Source: Clostridiaceae bacterium
Lineage (GTDB): Bacteria; Bacillota; Clostridia; Saccharofermentanales; DTU023
Length of the DNA stretch: 64,000 nucleotides
Assembly (NCBI GenBank): GCA_012841015.1
Contig: DUVN01000030.1
Coordinates: forward strand, 39,880 to 103,879
Direction: 5' to 3'
In this document: one piece after another, positions 32,869-42,400 of the stretch
How the letters are laid out: each line of letters starts with the position of its first letter
Numbering within the stretch: the first letter of the stretch is position 1
Notes under the pieces: generated by a model
Seen by the model: the letters and a program-made list of their open reading frames with translations, nothing else
Told to the model about the DNA's origin: nothing
Database searches by the model: none
Position numbers and translations under genes: made by a program

Positions 32869-35261
32869 AACAAGGTGTACATGATGGCACAAGCTATCAG
32901 GCAGTGACGGGGCCGGCTCAATCGACTCATGATACGTCAATTCATCTCGATGTCAACGAGTGGCATCATGTTCACGTCGGCGGCAAAGACCTCTCTGAAC
33001 AAAAGCGGGTAGTGCCGGGATCCGTTAGGCCTGCACGTGAAACGTCGATTCCTCTTGACATCAATGAGCGACTCGATATTCGTAAAATCCTCGATGGTTT
33101 AGAGAATTATCACTCGCCGAGACGCCCATGGCATTGGCGTGAGGGTCGTGGGGAGCTGAGAAAAGTCGGCAGTTTTGAGTATTTCGAGACGTCTGAGCCT
33201 TTGGAGAATTCCGTCCCACTTCCTGGGAGCCGTGGCTTTAGTCATATTGATCCGCAACCCGACTGTGTCATTACGACTGAAATCGCTTCAGGACGATTCG
33301 AAGATGATATTCGCCGTATGCGCATGGCAGCATGGAACGGTGCCGATCATATCATGGTGATCAGAACGGCGGGTCAATCGCATATCGATTCGTTACTTGA
33401 GGGTACGACACAGGGCATCGGCGGTATTCCCGTGACGCGCAAGCAGTGTCGCGCGACACGTCGAGCGCTTGATCTCATTGAAGATGAGGTCGGTCGCCCC
33501 ATTAATTACCACTCTTATGTCTCCGGCGTAGCCGGACCCGACATCGCTGTGATGTTCGTCGAGGAAGGTGTTTCGGGAGTACATCAAGATCCGCAGTACA
33601 ATATTCTCTACCGAAATATCAACATGCTCCGAAGTTTCGTCGACGCTTGTGAAAGTAAGACAATCATCGCCTACGGTGGGCAGCTCCAAATTGATGGCGC
33701 CCATAATGCCAACGCGACGGCGATGGAGGCGTGGAAAGTCATGCCGGAGCTGATGGTCCAGCATGCCATCAACACCATGTTTTCTCTCAAGTGTGGGATC
33801 AAACCTGAAAATATTGCACTCTCAAGTGTTCCCCCGACGGCGCCGCCCGCGCCGTGCATGCGTATCGACTTGCCTTATGCCGTTGCGTTACGCGATTTCT
33901 TCAGAGATTACAAAATTCGTGCCCAACAGAATACGAAATACATGGAATCGGAGACGCGGGAAGCGACGGTGACTCACACGCTCAATATGGTCATCTCGCG
34001 CCTGACTTCCGTCGATGTTCAGTCGACGATCACACCAGATGAGGGGCGCAATGTCCCATGGCATTACTTCAATATCAATGCCGTCAACACGGCGCGTCAA
34101 TCGCTAAGTGGACTTGACGGCATCCGTCAAATGGTCGACATCAACCGCGATGGCCCGCTCGGTGAGCGCGTACGCGAGCTGAAAGAACGTGCCATCCTGT
34201 TCCTAGAGGAGATGCTTGAGGTTGGTGGCTACTTTAGCGCAGTGGAAGAGGGTTTCTTCATCGACAGCGCAGAGTACCCCGATCGGAAAGGCGACGGTAT
34301 CGCGCGCGAGCTTAAGGGTGGTATTGGGGCAGATAGCTTATTTAAGCGTGCTGAAGACTATTTTGCGCCTGTCTCTGTTCATTACGGATACAACAACATC
34401 CCCGCTCAGTTTGATTGCGCAAGTGAGGCGATCGGCGGCGACACATTCCAAGATCCGTCCAAGATACAATTTATCGACGAGCTCGATGAAAACGATAATG
34501 TGAATGTGCGCATCGCCGAAAAACAAAAATATTACGACAATCCGAATCTCATCAGGCCTGAGGTTGAGTTTCTGGCGGACGGTGTTATCGTCCTGACACT
34601 ATTGCTCCCCTGCGACAAGCGCCACGCAGAAGCCGCGTCACTCATCATCGGTGAAAGATTGGGACTGTCAGATTGTGAGATCATCCACTGCCAGGTGATG
34701 CATCCTGCGGAAGGCACTTACATCGAAATGAAAGGCAAAATCGACTTTGATATCGATCTGTCGAAGCTTGTGCTTCCCGAAGTGATCGAGACATTGTCGG
34801 AGACGGAGATCCGAGAAGATGTACGTGAATACCCGATGACGGTCGTTGCAGGCACGGTCGGTGAAGATGAGCACTCTGTCGGCTTAAAAGAGATCCTTGA
34901 TATCAAGCATGGTGGTATTGAAGGGTTCGGTATTCGCTATCACTATCTCGGGACGTCTGTTCCTGTAGACAAAATTGTGGACGCTGCCATAGAAACGAAT
35001 GCCGACGCCATCCTCGCGTCGACGATTATTTCACATCATGATATTCACTACAAGAATATGAGGAAGATTGCAGATATCTGTATTGAAAAAGGCATCAGAG
35101 ATCGAATCATACTCGTTGGAGGTGGCACGCAAGTCGTCAATGAGCTTGCTGTCGAGGCTGGCATGGACGTCGGATTCGGACGTGGTAGTCGTGGAATTGA
35201 CGTAGCAAGCTTCCTCGTCAAACGACGCCGTGAGATGCGAGAGGGGCGCGATGAACGTTGA
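32865..35261 (+). CDS. oraE: D-ornithine 4,5-aminomutase large subunit (adenosylcobalamin- and PLP-binding)
   Basis: This 798-residue catalytic subunit has a TIM barrel binding PLP and substrate. A C-terminal cobalamin domain carries the base-off motif D-E-H-S-V-G, with the cobalt-ligating His670, and the later 'I-L-V-G-G-G-T-Q' loop. The first 65 or so residues exceed the usual N-terminus and hold an imperfect internal repeat ('D-T-S-I-H-L-D-V-N-E' and 'E-T-S-I-P-L-D-I-N-E'); only the second leads into the common 'L-D-I-R-K-I-L-D-G-L-E-N-Y' start. ATG 32865 overlaps oraS by ATGA. The product acts on D-ornithine made by the racemase downstream. Confidence 0.95.
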   Translation: MKQGVHDGTSYQAVTGPAQSTHDTSIHLDVNEWHHVHVGGKDLSEQKRVVPGSVRPARETSIPLDINERLDIRKILDGLENYHSPRRPWHWREGRGELRKVGSFEYFETSEPLENSVPLPGSRGFSHIDPQPDCVITTEIASGRFEDDIRRMRMAAWNGADHIMVIRTAGQSHIDSLLEGTTQGIGGIPVTRKQCRATRRALDLIEDEVGRPINYHSYVSGVAGPDIAVMFVEEGVSGVHQDPQYNILYRNINMLRSFVDACESKTIIAYGGQLQIDGAHNANATAMEAWKVMPELMVQHAINTMFSLKCGIKPENIALSSVPPTAPPAPCMRIDLPYAVALRDFFRDYKIRAQQNTKYMESETREATVTHTLNMVISRLTSVDVQSTITPDEGRNVPWHYFNINAVNTARQSLSGLDGIRQMVDINRDGPLGERVRELKERAILFLEEMLEVGGYFSAVEEGFFIDSAEYPDRKGDGIARELKGGIGADSLFKRAEDYFAPVSVHYGYNNIPAQFDCASEAIGGDTFQDPSKIQFIDELDENDNVNVRIAEKQKYYDNPNLIRPEVEFLADGVIVLTLLLPCDKRHAEAASLIIGERLGLSDCEIIHCQVMHPAEGTYIEMKGKIDFDIDLSKLVLPEVIETLSETEIREDVREYPMTVVAGTVGEDEHSVGLKEILDIKHGGIEGFGIRYHYLGTSVPVDKIVDAAIETNADAILASTIISHHDIHYKNMRKIADICIEKGIRDRIILVGGGTQVVNELAVEAGMDVGFGRGSRGIDVASFLVKRRREMREGRDER

Positions 35262-36606
35262 GCTGCTCGTGGCAGAAATCGGTAGTACGACGACTGTGGT
35301 CAACGCATTTACTGATTTAACAGCGGACACCCCAGTCTTTGTCGGGCAGGGGATGGCGGCGACATCCATTGAAGAGGGAGACGTCGTGCTCGGCCTTCAA
35401 AGGGCGAGACGTGATCTTGCTCGCCGCCTCGGTGTCGAAACTGTCGCAGCCGATCACATCTTTGCGACGAGTTCTGCGGCGGGTGGGCTTTCGATGACAG
35501 TACACGGACTTGTCCCCGAAATGACGGTGCGCGCCGCTCGTGAGGCTGCGCTCGGTTCAGGTGCTGTGATACGCATGGTCACCGCTGGAAAGCTTGGCAT
35601 GTACGATCTCGAGGAAGTGCGCACCATTACGCCTCGCGTCGTCATGATCGCTGGTGGCGTCGACGGCGGCGAACGTGAAACAGCTCTCTATAACTTCAGG
35701 GCATTGACAGAGCAAATGCCCGACACTCCAATATTGTACGCTGGAAACACCGACAATTGGCGGGAGATCAAGGCGATTGCACGTGAGCAAAACATTCGCC
35801 TGTACTTGACGGAGAATGTCTATCCGTCACTTGATCAGCTCAATATTGAACCGGCGCGCAAGACGATTCAGGATATTTTTGAAGAGCATATCGTCGAGGC
35901 GCCAGGGATGGCGCATATCCATGAGGCAGTGACAGGTAAGATTATGCCGACACCTGGTGCTGTGATGGCAATGACTGAGAAGTTATACGATGTCCTCGGG
36001 GACTTGATGACATTTGATGTCGGAGGGGCAACGACTGATATCCATTCAGTGACGGAGGGAAGTGAAGACTTACGCCATTACCGGATGGAGCCTGAGCCGT
36101 TTGCTAAACGAACAGTCGAAGGCGACTTGGGTGTTTTTCTTAATCGTAAACACGTTCTCGAGGTGATGAATGGCTTGGAGAGGGCGAAGCTGTCTATCGA
36201 TTTTGAGTCGCAGTTAGCGAGAGTGCCGGAGATTCCTGAAAGTGAAGAACATGTTTTACTAGTACTCCCACTCGTGAAAACGTGTTGTCATGAAGCTTTG
36301 CGGCGCCATGCCGGACGAATGATCGAGCATTTTACAACGCGTGGTAGACTGAGGATGGTGCGAGGGCGTGACTTGACAGCCGTTAAGACGATCATCGCGA
36401 CAGGTGGAGCGCTGACGAAATTACCGGGTGCTTTGTCAATAATCAGCGATATTTTAGCGACGCCCGTCACCGATTACCTCTATCCGACAGAGAGTGCGCG
36501 TGTTATCATGGATCACAACTATTTGATGGCATCATGTGGCGTGATGGCGAGCGCTTACCCTGAGGCCGCTGTTAAATTAATGCTTTCATCGTTGAGGCTA
36601 TCCTGA
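35251..36606 (+). CDS. GlmL/MutL-like ATPase linked to ornithine aminomutase
   Basis: This 451-residue actin/Hsp70/sugar-kinase-fold protein has phosphate-binding motifs 'A-E-I-G-S-T-T-T-V' and 'F-D-V-G-G-A-T-T-D-I-H-S' and an adenosine loop 'I-A-T-G-G-A-L-T-K-L-P-G'. It resembles GlmL, the protein associated with glutamate mutase; the 'MutL' label is historical and does not mean mismatch repair. A role in keeping the cobalamin-dependent mutase active is inferred from its position next to oraE. ATG 35251 follows an AGAGGGG site; an earlier in-frame GTG at 35230 is weaker. It overlaps oraE by 11 bases. Confidence 0.85.
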   Translation: MNVELLVAEIGSTTTVVNAFTDLTADTPVFVGQGMAATSIEEGDVVLGLQRARRDLARRLGVETVAADHIFATSSAAGGLSMTVHGLVPEMTVRAAREAALGSGAVIRMVTAGKLGMYDLEEVRTITPRVVMIAGGVDGGERETALYNFRALTEQMPDTPILYAGNTDNWREIKAIAREQNIRLYLTENVYPSLDQLNIEPARKTIQDIFEEHIVEAPGMAHIHEAVTGKIMPTPGAVMAMTEKLYDVLGDLMTFDVGGATTDIHSVTEGSEDLRHYRMEPEPFAKRTVEGDLGVFLNRKHVLEVMNGLERAKLSIDFESQLARVPEIPESEEHVLLVLPLVKTCCHEALRRHAGRMIEHFTTRGRLRMVRGRDLTAVKTIIATGGALTKLPGALSIISDILATPVTDYLYPTESARVIMDHNYLMASCGVMASAYPEAAVKLMLSSLRLS

Positions 36607-36618
36607 CAGGAGGTTATT

Positions 36619-37680
36619 ATGTCATATCCTGAGCTGTTGATTGATCGTGAAAAGCTCTCCCACAACGTGCGCACCATTATGAAGATGGGACAGGATGCAG
36701 ATGTCAGAATACACTTTGTTACAAAGTGTGTTTGTGCTTGGAGACCTTTACTAGAGGTCATGCACGAAGCAGGTGTCGAGTATTTTGCTGATTCGCGCGT
36801 CGAAAACTTACGTGAGATCAGTGATCTCGCACTGTCGCGCATGATGCTTCGAGTCCCGATGATCTCAAATGCAATTGATGTTGTGCGCTATGCAGATTTG
36901 AGTCTTAACTCCGACATGGCGGTCATCGAAGCATTGTCAGATGCGGCGCGGACGCTCGACCGTGAGCACGGTGTCATTTTGATGGTGGAAATGGGGGACT
37001 TGCGTGAAGGGTTCATGCCTGATGAAATACTCGATGTCGCATCTCGCGTCTTAAATCTACGCGGCGTATGGTTGGCGGGTATCGGGGCGAATTTTAATTG
37101 TTACGGCGGTGTGATTCCAGAGGAGCATCAGTTAGAACAATTATGTGAAATGGCGGCTGCGATTCGACGACGCTTCAGTGTTCCGTTACCGATCGTCTCC
37201 GGCGGGAATACGGGCTCTCTCTATTTGCTCTCTGAAAATAGACTTCCGTTAGGGATCACACATCTTCGCATCGGTGAGGGATTTTTGCTTGGGATTGAGA
37301 CATCGTTCAGGAAGAGGATTCCCGATCTTTTCACTGATGTTTTTACTGTTAGGGCGGAGGTTGTCGAACTGAGGCGGAAGCCTTCTGTTCCGGAAGGCTT
37401 GTTAGGGCGTAATTCTTTTAACGAGGTTCCCGTTTTTAAAAATCGCGGACAGATTTGGCGTGCTATTCTCGCTATCGGCGAACAGGACGCGCGCTGTGAA
37501 ACTTTGGAGCCGCGAGACAGTAATATTGAGTTCTTGGGCGCGTCGAGCGACCATATGATCCTCGATGTCACACATTCCGTGCGCAATTTGAAAGTTGGTG
37601 ACGTGCTTGAGTTTACGCCTGATTATGCGGCTTTGTTGCGTGCCTCCACTTCCCCGTATGTGCAGAAGCGGATTGTCTAA
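36619..37680 (+). CDS. orr: Ornithine racemase (PLP, alanine-racemase fold)
   Basis: This 353-residue fold-type III PLP protein has the Schiff-base lysine in 'F-V-T-K-C-V-C-A'. Its placement after oraS-oraE and its similarity to ornithine racemases of Stickland clostridia suggest it makes D-ornithine for the aminomutase. 'P-I-V-S-G-G-N-T-G-S' and 'T-H-L-R-I-G-E-G' are further marks of this amino-acid-racemase subgroup. A GGAGG at 36609 precedes ATG 36619. An alanine racemase gene follows 6 to 42 bases later. Confidence 0.88.
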   Translation: MSYPELLIDREKLSHNVRTIMKMGQDADVRIHFVTKCVCAWRPLLEVMHEAGVEYFADSRVENLREISDLALSRMMLRVPMISNAIDVVRYADLSLNSDMAVIEALSDAARTLDREHGVILMVEMGDLREGFMPDEILDVASRVLNLRGVWLAGIGANFNCYGGVIPEEHQLEQLCEMAAAIRRRFSVPLPIVSGGNTGSLYLLSENRLPLGITHLRIGEGFLLGIETSFRKRIPDLFTDVFTVRAEVVELRRKPSVPEGLLGRNSFNEVPVFKNRGQIWRAILAIGEQDARCETLEPRDSNIEFLGASSDHMILDVTHSVRNLKVGDVLEFTPDYAALLRASTSPYVQKRIV

Positions 37681-37722
37681 GAAGTCGTGTCGACAGACAG
37701 TGAGCGAGATGGATGTGTAAAG

Positions 37723-38877
37723 ATGATTGACCCCTGGTACACAAAAAAATCTTGGGCAGAGATTTCCAAGAGTGCTTTGATCAATAATTTAGATGTGATC
37801 AGATCACACACGAAAGCGACCGGTACACTCGTTGCCCCCGTCGTCAAGGCAAATGCGTACGGTCATGGTGACAAGCTCATCGTTCCCATTCTTGAAGATG
37901 CTGGCGTGACGCACCTTTGCGTTGCTACGATCGATGAGGCGATCGCATTGCGGCAGTTAGGTGCAAAGTCAGACATTCTCATTTTCGGTACGACGCGATG
38001 TGAGCATGTACCGTTTCTTAAACACTATAGATTGACGCCTTCAATCTGTTCTGTGAGTGAAATTCGAGGATTTGCTGACGAATCAATCAAAGCCGGTGGC
38101 GCACCTTTGCCGGTGCATATCAAGCTTGACACCGGAATGTCGCGTTTCGGTTTACTCGTTGATACACGACATAAAGTAGAAACGGTTGAGGCGATGCTCG
38201 CCATCGCCCGAGAACCTTCGTTAATGGTGACGGGAGTGTATACGCACTTAGCAACGGCTGATTGTGATCTTGGCTACGTCTCAATGCAAAGAGAGCATTT
38301 TATCTCGACTATTTCCTCGGCAGAGAGTTTCGGTTTCCCGCGAGTCAAACGCCACTTCGCGAGTAGTGCAGCGATACCGGGACAACCTGAGAATCACTTC
38401 GATATGGTTCGGCCGGGGATCGCGCTGTACGGAGGTATGGCTGGTCCGAGAGTTCCGCATTGGACGCACCTACGTCCCGTGATGACGGTGAAGAGTGTCA
38501 TTGAAGAGATCGATGATGTCGTTGCCGGTACACGTGTGAGTTATGGCGGCACATGGGCTGCACCACGCGATTCGCGACTCGCCGTTATCAATATGGGTTA
38601 TGCCGACGGCCTATCGAGGCAGCTGTCGAACAAAGGTTGCTTTTATCATAAGGGGAGGGAAATCCCCATTGTCGGTCGCGTTTGCATGGACCGATGCGTT
38701 GTTGACATCACTGAAGTAACCGATGCCCGGGTGCGCGATGAGGTGATGTTATTCGGTGAGGATCAATACGGTCGAAAAGACGCAAGCGACATCACAGCGA
38801 TCTACGGTACGATAGACTACGAGCTCTTTACGGGGATCAAGGAACGTGTGCCGCGTATCCTTGTTGAAGATCAATAA
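37723..38877 (+). CDS. alr: Alanine racemase
   Basis: This protein of about 384 residues has the PLP lysine in 'V-V-K-A-N-A-Y-G-H-G', the second catalytic tyrosine in 'R-V-S-Y-G-G-T-W', 'L-D-T-G-M-S-R-F-G' and the C-terminal 'G-R-V-C-M-D-R'. It interconverts L- and D-alanine. In this operon it could return D-alanine, the product of the Ort thiolase, to L-alanine; it could also supply peptidoglycan. ATG 37723 gives the usual 'W-A-E-I' spacing; a GTG at 37687 extends the frame by 12 residues without a clear ribosome site. It is the last gene of the operon. Confidence 0.92.
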   Translation: MIDPWYTKKSWAEISKSALINNLDVIRSHTKATGTLVAPVVKANAYGHGDKLIVPILEDAGVTHLCVATIDEAIALRQLGAKSDILIFGTTRCEHVPFLKHYRLTPSICSVSEIRGFADESIKAGGAPLPVHIKLDTGMSRFGLLVDTRHKVETVEAMLAIAREPSLMVTGVYTHLATADCDLGYVSMQREHFISTISSAESFGFPRVKRHFASSAAIPGQPENHFDMVRPGIALYGGMAGPRVPHWTHLRPVMTVKSVIEEIDDVVAGTRVSYGGTWAAPRDSRLAVINMGYADGLSRQLSNKGCFYHKGREIPIVGRVCMDRCVVDITEVTDARVRDEVMLFGEDQYGRKDASDITAIYGTIDYELFTGIKERVPRILVEDQ

Positions 38878-39273
38878 TGGCAAGTGATTAGAATATATAC
38901 AAAAATGAAAATATGCATTTTCTATACATTTGTACCTTTCTTAAGCTCTCGTTACAAAAATAATTCAAGATAATCGCCTGTGTTAAAGGATAATCACATA
39001 GATTGTCGCTCTAAAGCTGTGCAGATTAAGAAAATATTCCCTGACACTGAGCTCCTGATCAAAATAAAGTATGTTTGAAACGGTAAAACTGATAAGCAGA
39101 AACATCCCTAAAATGGCAAACGACCGGGAGGGGGTCCGGCCGTTTACCTTTACAAGAAGCAGAAACGTATTATTATTCGTTACTTCCTTGAAATAATACC
39201 ATCCAAAAAATTGCTTGTCAAGCCCTTTGGCGCCGACCAATTGAATGAACTTAATTGAAGGAAACTTAAAAAA
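38878..39273. other. AT-rich intergenic region after the ornithine operon
   Basis: This gap contains short open frames only. The longest, 38983-39240 on the reverse strand, has a hydrophobic stretch but no family resemblance and no good ribosome site. I see no RNA gene. The terminator that follows closes the convergent transcription units. Confidence 0.4.
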
Positions 39274-39313
39274 CTGAACGACTCGCCTGCAATGGAGTCG
39301 CTCAGCTTATTTT
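39274..39313. terminator. Bidirectional terminator between the ornithine operon and the subtilase gene
   Basis: An 11-bp stem (39274-39284 with 39295-39305, one mismatch) is followed on the forward strand by TTATTTTTT. On the reverse strand it is followed by a run of six T, read from AAAAAA just before 39274. It can end transcription of the forward operon and of the reverse subtilase gene. Confidence 0.8.
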
Positions 39314-39318
39314 TTGGC

Positions 39319-39358
39319 GCGGACGCTCTGCATTTGTCCGAGATACTAGAGCGTCCGC
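39319..39358. repeat. GC-rich inverted repeat downstream of the subtilase gene
   Basis: Arms GCGGACGCTCT (39319-39329) and AGAGCGTCCGC (39348-39358) are an 11-bp perfect match around an 18-base loop. Neither side has a proper T run, except that the neighbouring terminator's T stretch lies just before it. It may stabilise the 3' end of the subtilase mRNA. Confidence 0.6.
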
Positions 39359-39422
39359 CTGTGCATGTTTCGTTAAAGCTTTATCTCATCTTGCCTAGTT
39401 CGATTTGTTCTTTGTCGCACAA

Positions 39423-42400
39423 TCACCAATCATCGTTCGCACCGATGTTGAGGGGACGCCCTTCATAGCTCATTTCGTTGACGCCTGTAACCTTACCCTC
39501 GTAGATGGTGCACACCTTCCATAGTGTTCCCTCTTCAGATGGTACCTGAAAGACGAGGGGTTCTGTGACACCTTTGAATTTTATTGAGACTGTAGCGCCT
39601 GAATCTGCCAGCGCCCGTATCCCGCTCTTTTTCGCTACATTGCTGAAATCGTGTACGTATACGGTAAAGGGTATATCTTCTGCGAGCTCATTGACAGTAA
39701 TCACCTCAGGCCCGTACCCTTTACTACTCTCATCGGTGAGGGCGACGTCAACATCGTCAATCCAATCGTAGGAACGGTAACCCTCATGGGCAAAAATATG
39801 AAAACTTTCTCCTGCGCCGCCAAAAGGTGCAGTGAGATGTAGATCGAGATCATCAGGCGATGCGCCCCACTCAAGCGTAATCGATTCTACTTTCCCGGAG
39901 ACAGGTGCAGTCGGTTGAGGTTCAGTTGGTTTAGGGTCTGACGGTTGCGGTTCAGTCGGTTTGGGCTCAGTTGGCTCAGGTGGATTGACACCACGTTTGA
40001 GATAAATAACGCCGGCATCTGTAAATACCCCGGAGCGGACGTGTACATCACCAATGTTGGCGGACACATAACCGTCTGCGTGCACTTTCAAGTCCCTTAC
40101 AGTATTCTCCGTCCCTTGGACATTGACAAGGACCATGTATTCGCCTTTCAGCTGTGCAAACTTTGCTTTACTAGGAGGGAAGTTGAAATCGTGGTTAATA
40201 CTTACCTTATCCATTCCATGAGGTTTAAGCCAACCTTCCATCGTGAAATCTGGGATTGGCGTCTTTGTTTCATCGTCGTATACAAAACCGACAAACCCGC
40301 CCCAGCCTTCTTTTGAGGGGAAGGGCGTATGCCCGGGGATACGGATTTGGTTTTCGTCTTCCGGGTCAAGGTATAGTTTCCCAAGATCCGTGACTTCCCC
40401 ACCACGGACGGTGAACGGCGGAACTTCGTAAGGCTTGTAACCTCTTGCCTCAATCACAAGATCGTCGACAGTTGTGTCCTTCCCGTCCTCGGCAAGCACA
40501 CGTGTGAAGAACTCTCCCATCTTCTGGGCGTCGTAAGACGCCGGATACGGATACGCATAATCGAGCGTCTGATCACTCACATGCAAGGTAAACAGTGCAA
40601 TGGCATTTTTTGTTTCTGCATCGCACACAAAACCGGTAAAGCCTCCTTTGCCACTTTCGCCTCTAAACGGCGTATGATCAGGAAGCTGGATTGTGTCAGG
40701 ATCGGGTGGTGTCGGCTGCTCGGGATCAGGTGGCGTCGGCTGCTTGGGATCGGTCGGTGTGGGCGGTCCCGGGTAGGGGGTAACGGCAGGATTAGGAATC
40801 ACCTGACCGGGTGGAAGTTGTGGCGTATCACCTCTCCTTGCGTAATCACCAGACAGTGCTGCATTGACGACAGGAATGAGATTAATGCCGTCCGTCGTAA
40901 ATGTATCGGTTTCCTCCATCAGAATGGCCTTGACTTGGGAGGCATAGTACTCGGGGTGCGCGCCGTAAATGAGGGAGGCGACCCCTGCTGCCATAGGCGA
41001 TGCCATCGAGGTTCCTGACTTTGTCTTGTAACCTTGATCGGGAACTGTGCTGAAGATATCGGTACCGGGGGCGGCGATGTCAACGATGTCACCGTAGTTA
41101 GAGAAATCGCTGAGTCGATAAGCGTACTTAATCCGCGGGTCCACATCGTTGTCGTAGTCGATTTCCGTGTTGTCGATGGAGGCGACGATGACGGTGTGAC
41201 GGCGCGCGGGATCACTACCTTTCATGATACGGTTCATCGCGTAATCGGAAGCGTCGTAGCCTGCGTTACCCGCCGCTTTGAAGACGAGGAAGTCATAGCC
41301 CTGCTGCTCAAGCCGGAGGCAGAGGTCACCGTACGCCTGTGTTTCGATGTATTCATGCTTGCTGCCGGGTTCTGTTCTCTCTGTATCGCCGACACTGAAG
41401 TTGATGACACGGCACCCTTGTTCGACAAGTGTGGTGAGTGTTAACTCAAGCTCAAACGAGGTCGTCACATTCCACATATCGAGCTCCCCCGTGTCTTCGT
41501 TGACATCCATATGCCAGTAATGGAAGAAGTATGGGACAGTGTTCCAGTTCACGCCGGCGGCACCGATCTCGTTATCACCTAGTTCAGCGATGATGCCGGT
41601 GACGTGTGTGCCGTGCTCTTTCTTGCCGAAGTAGTCAGATCCTTCTGATTTTTTCGATTTTTGGTAATAGAGCTCAAGATCGTCAAGCGTCTCCATCGTA
41701 TAGGTCGGGAAAAGATAGATGTTCGATCGATCGATGCCGAGGTCTTCATGATCGTACTCTAAACCTCCATCTGCAATACCGACGGAAATAGGCGTGAGAC
41801 GATCGATATCTTTCCAAACGAGCGGTGCCCGGATGACCTCCAGCCCCCAATTGTTGCCATCAGGATTGCCAACATCCCAAGAATCGAACTTCTTATCATT
41901 CGGGTAAAATTGTGTCTCTTCGCGATTATAGATGTAGTTATACTGTGCTCCTGTGACATCTGGTGATTCGAGGAGTTTATTCAGGATTGTTTCAAGCTCT
42001 TTTTTATCGGCATCCTCATATCGGAACTGATAGCGGAAGATCGATGGAATCTCTCCAACAATTTTACCACCAGTCGCGCGCGCAAGTGCTTCCGCCACAA
42101 AGCGATCGCTCCCGTATTGAAGCGATACGAGTAATTCATTCGTGAGGATTTCCTTCTCAATCGTCTCATCGCTGATACGCTTGATCTTCGATCGATCGGG
42201 GAGCGCCGAGATGCCTGATGCATAGTGGAGGTTGAACGGGATCGGATCAGACGTTCCGAACAACGTTTTCACAGTGATATAGAGTACGTGGTTTCCAATC
42301 TTCGCATTGTTATCGGAGCGCTTCCATGGGCCACGATCCCAAGACGATTCATTGACTATCTTGTCAAGCTTGAGCCGTGGGAGACGCCCAGTTTTCTTGA

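Noticed and set aside
35251..36606. DNA mismatch repair MutL
   Set aside because: Names in the GlmL family suggest it, but the motifs are those of the actin/Hsp70-fold ATPases and the gene sits in the ornithine aminomutase operon.
38983..39240. 85-codon reverse frame with a hydrophobic stretch
   Set aside because: It has no good start signal and no family match. It lies in AT-rich DNA upstream of the bidirectional terminator.
40581..41444. Long forward frames opposite the subtilase gene
   Set aside because: They lie wholly inside the reverse S8 protease gene, which has full catalytic motifs; they mirror its codon bias.
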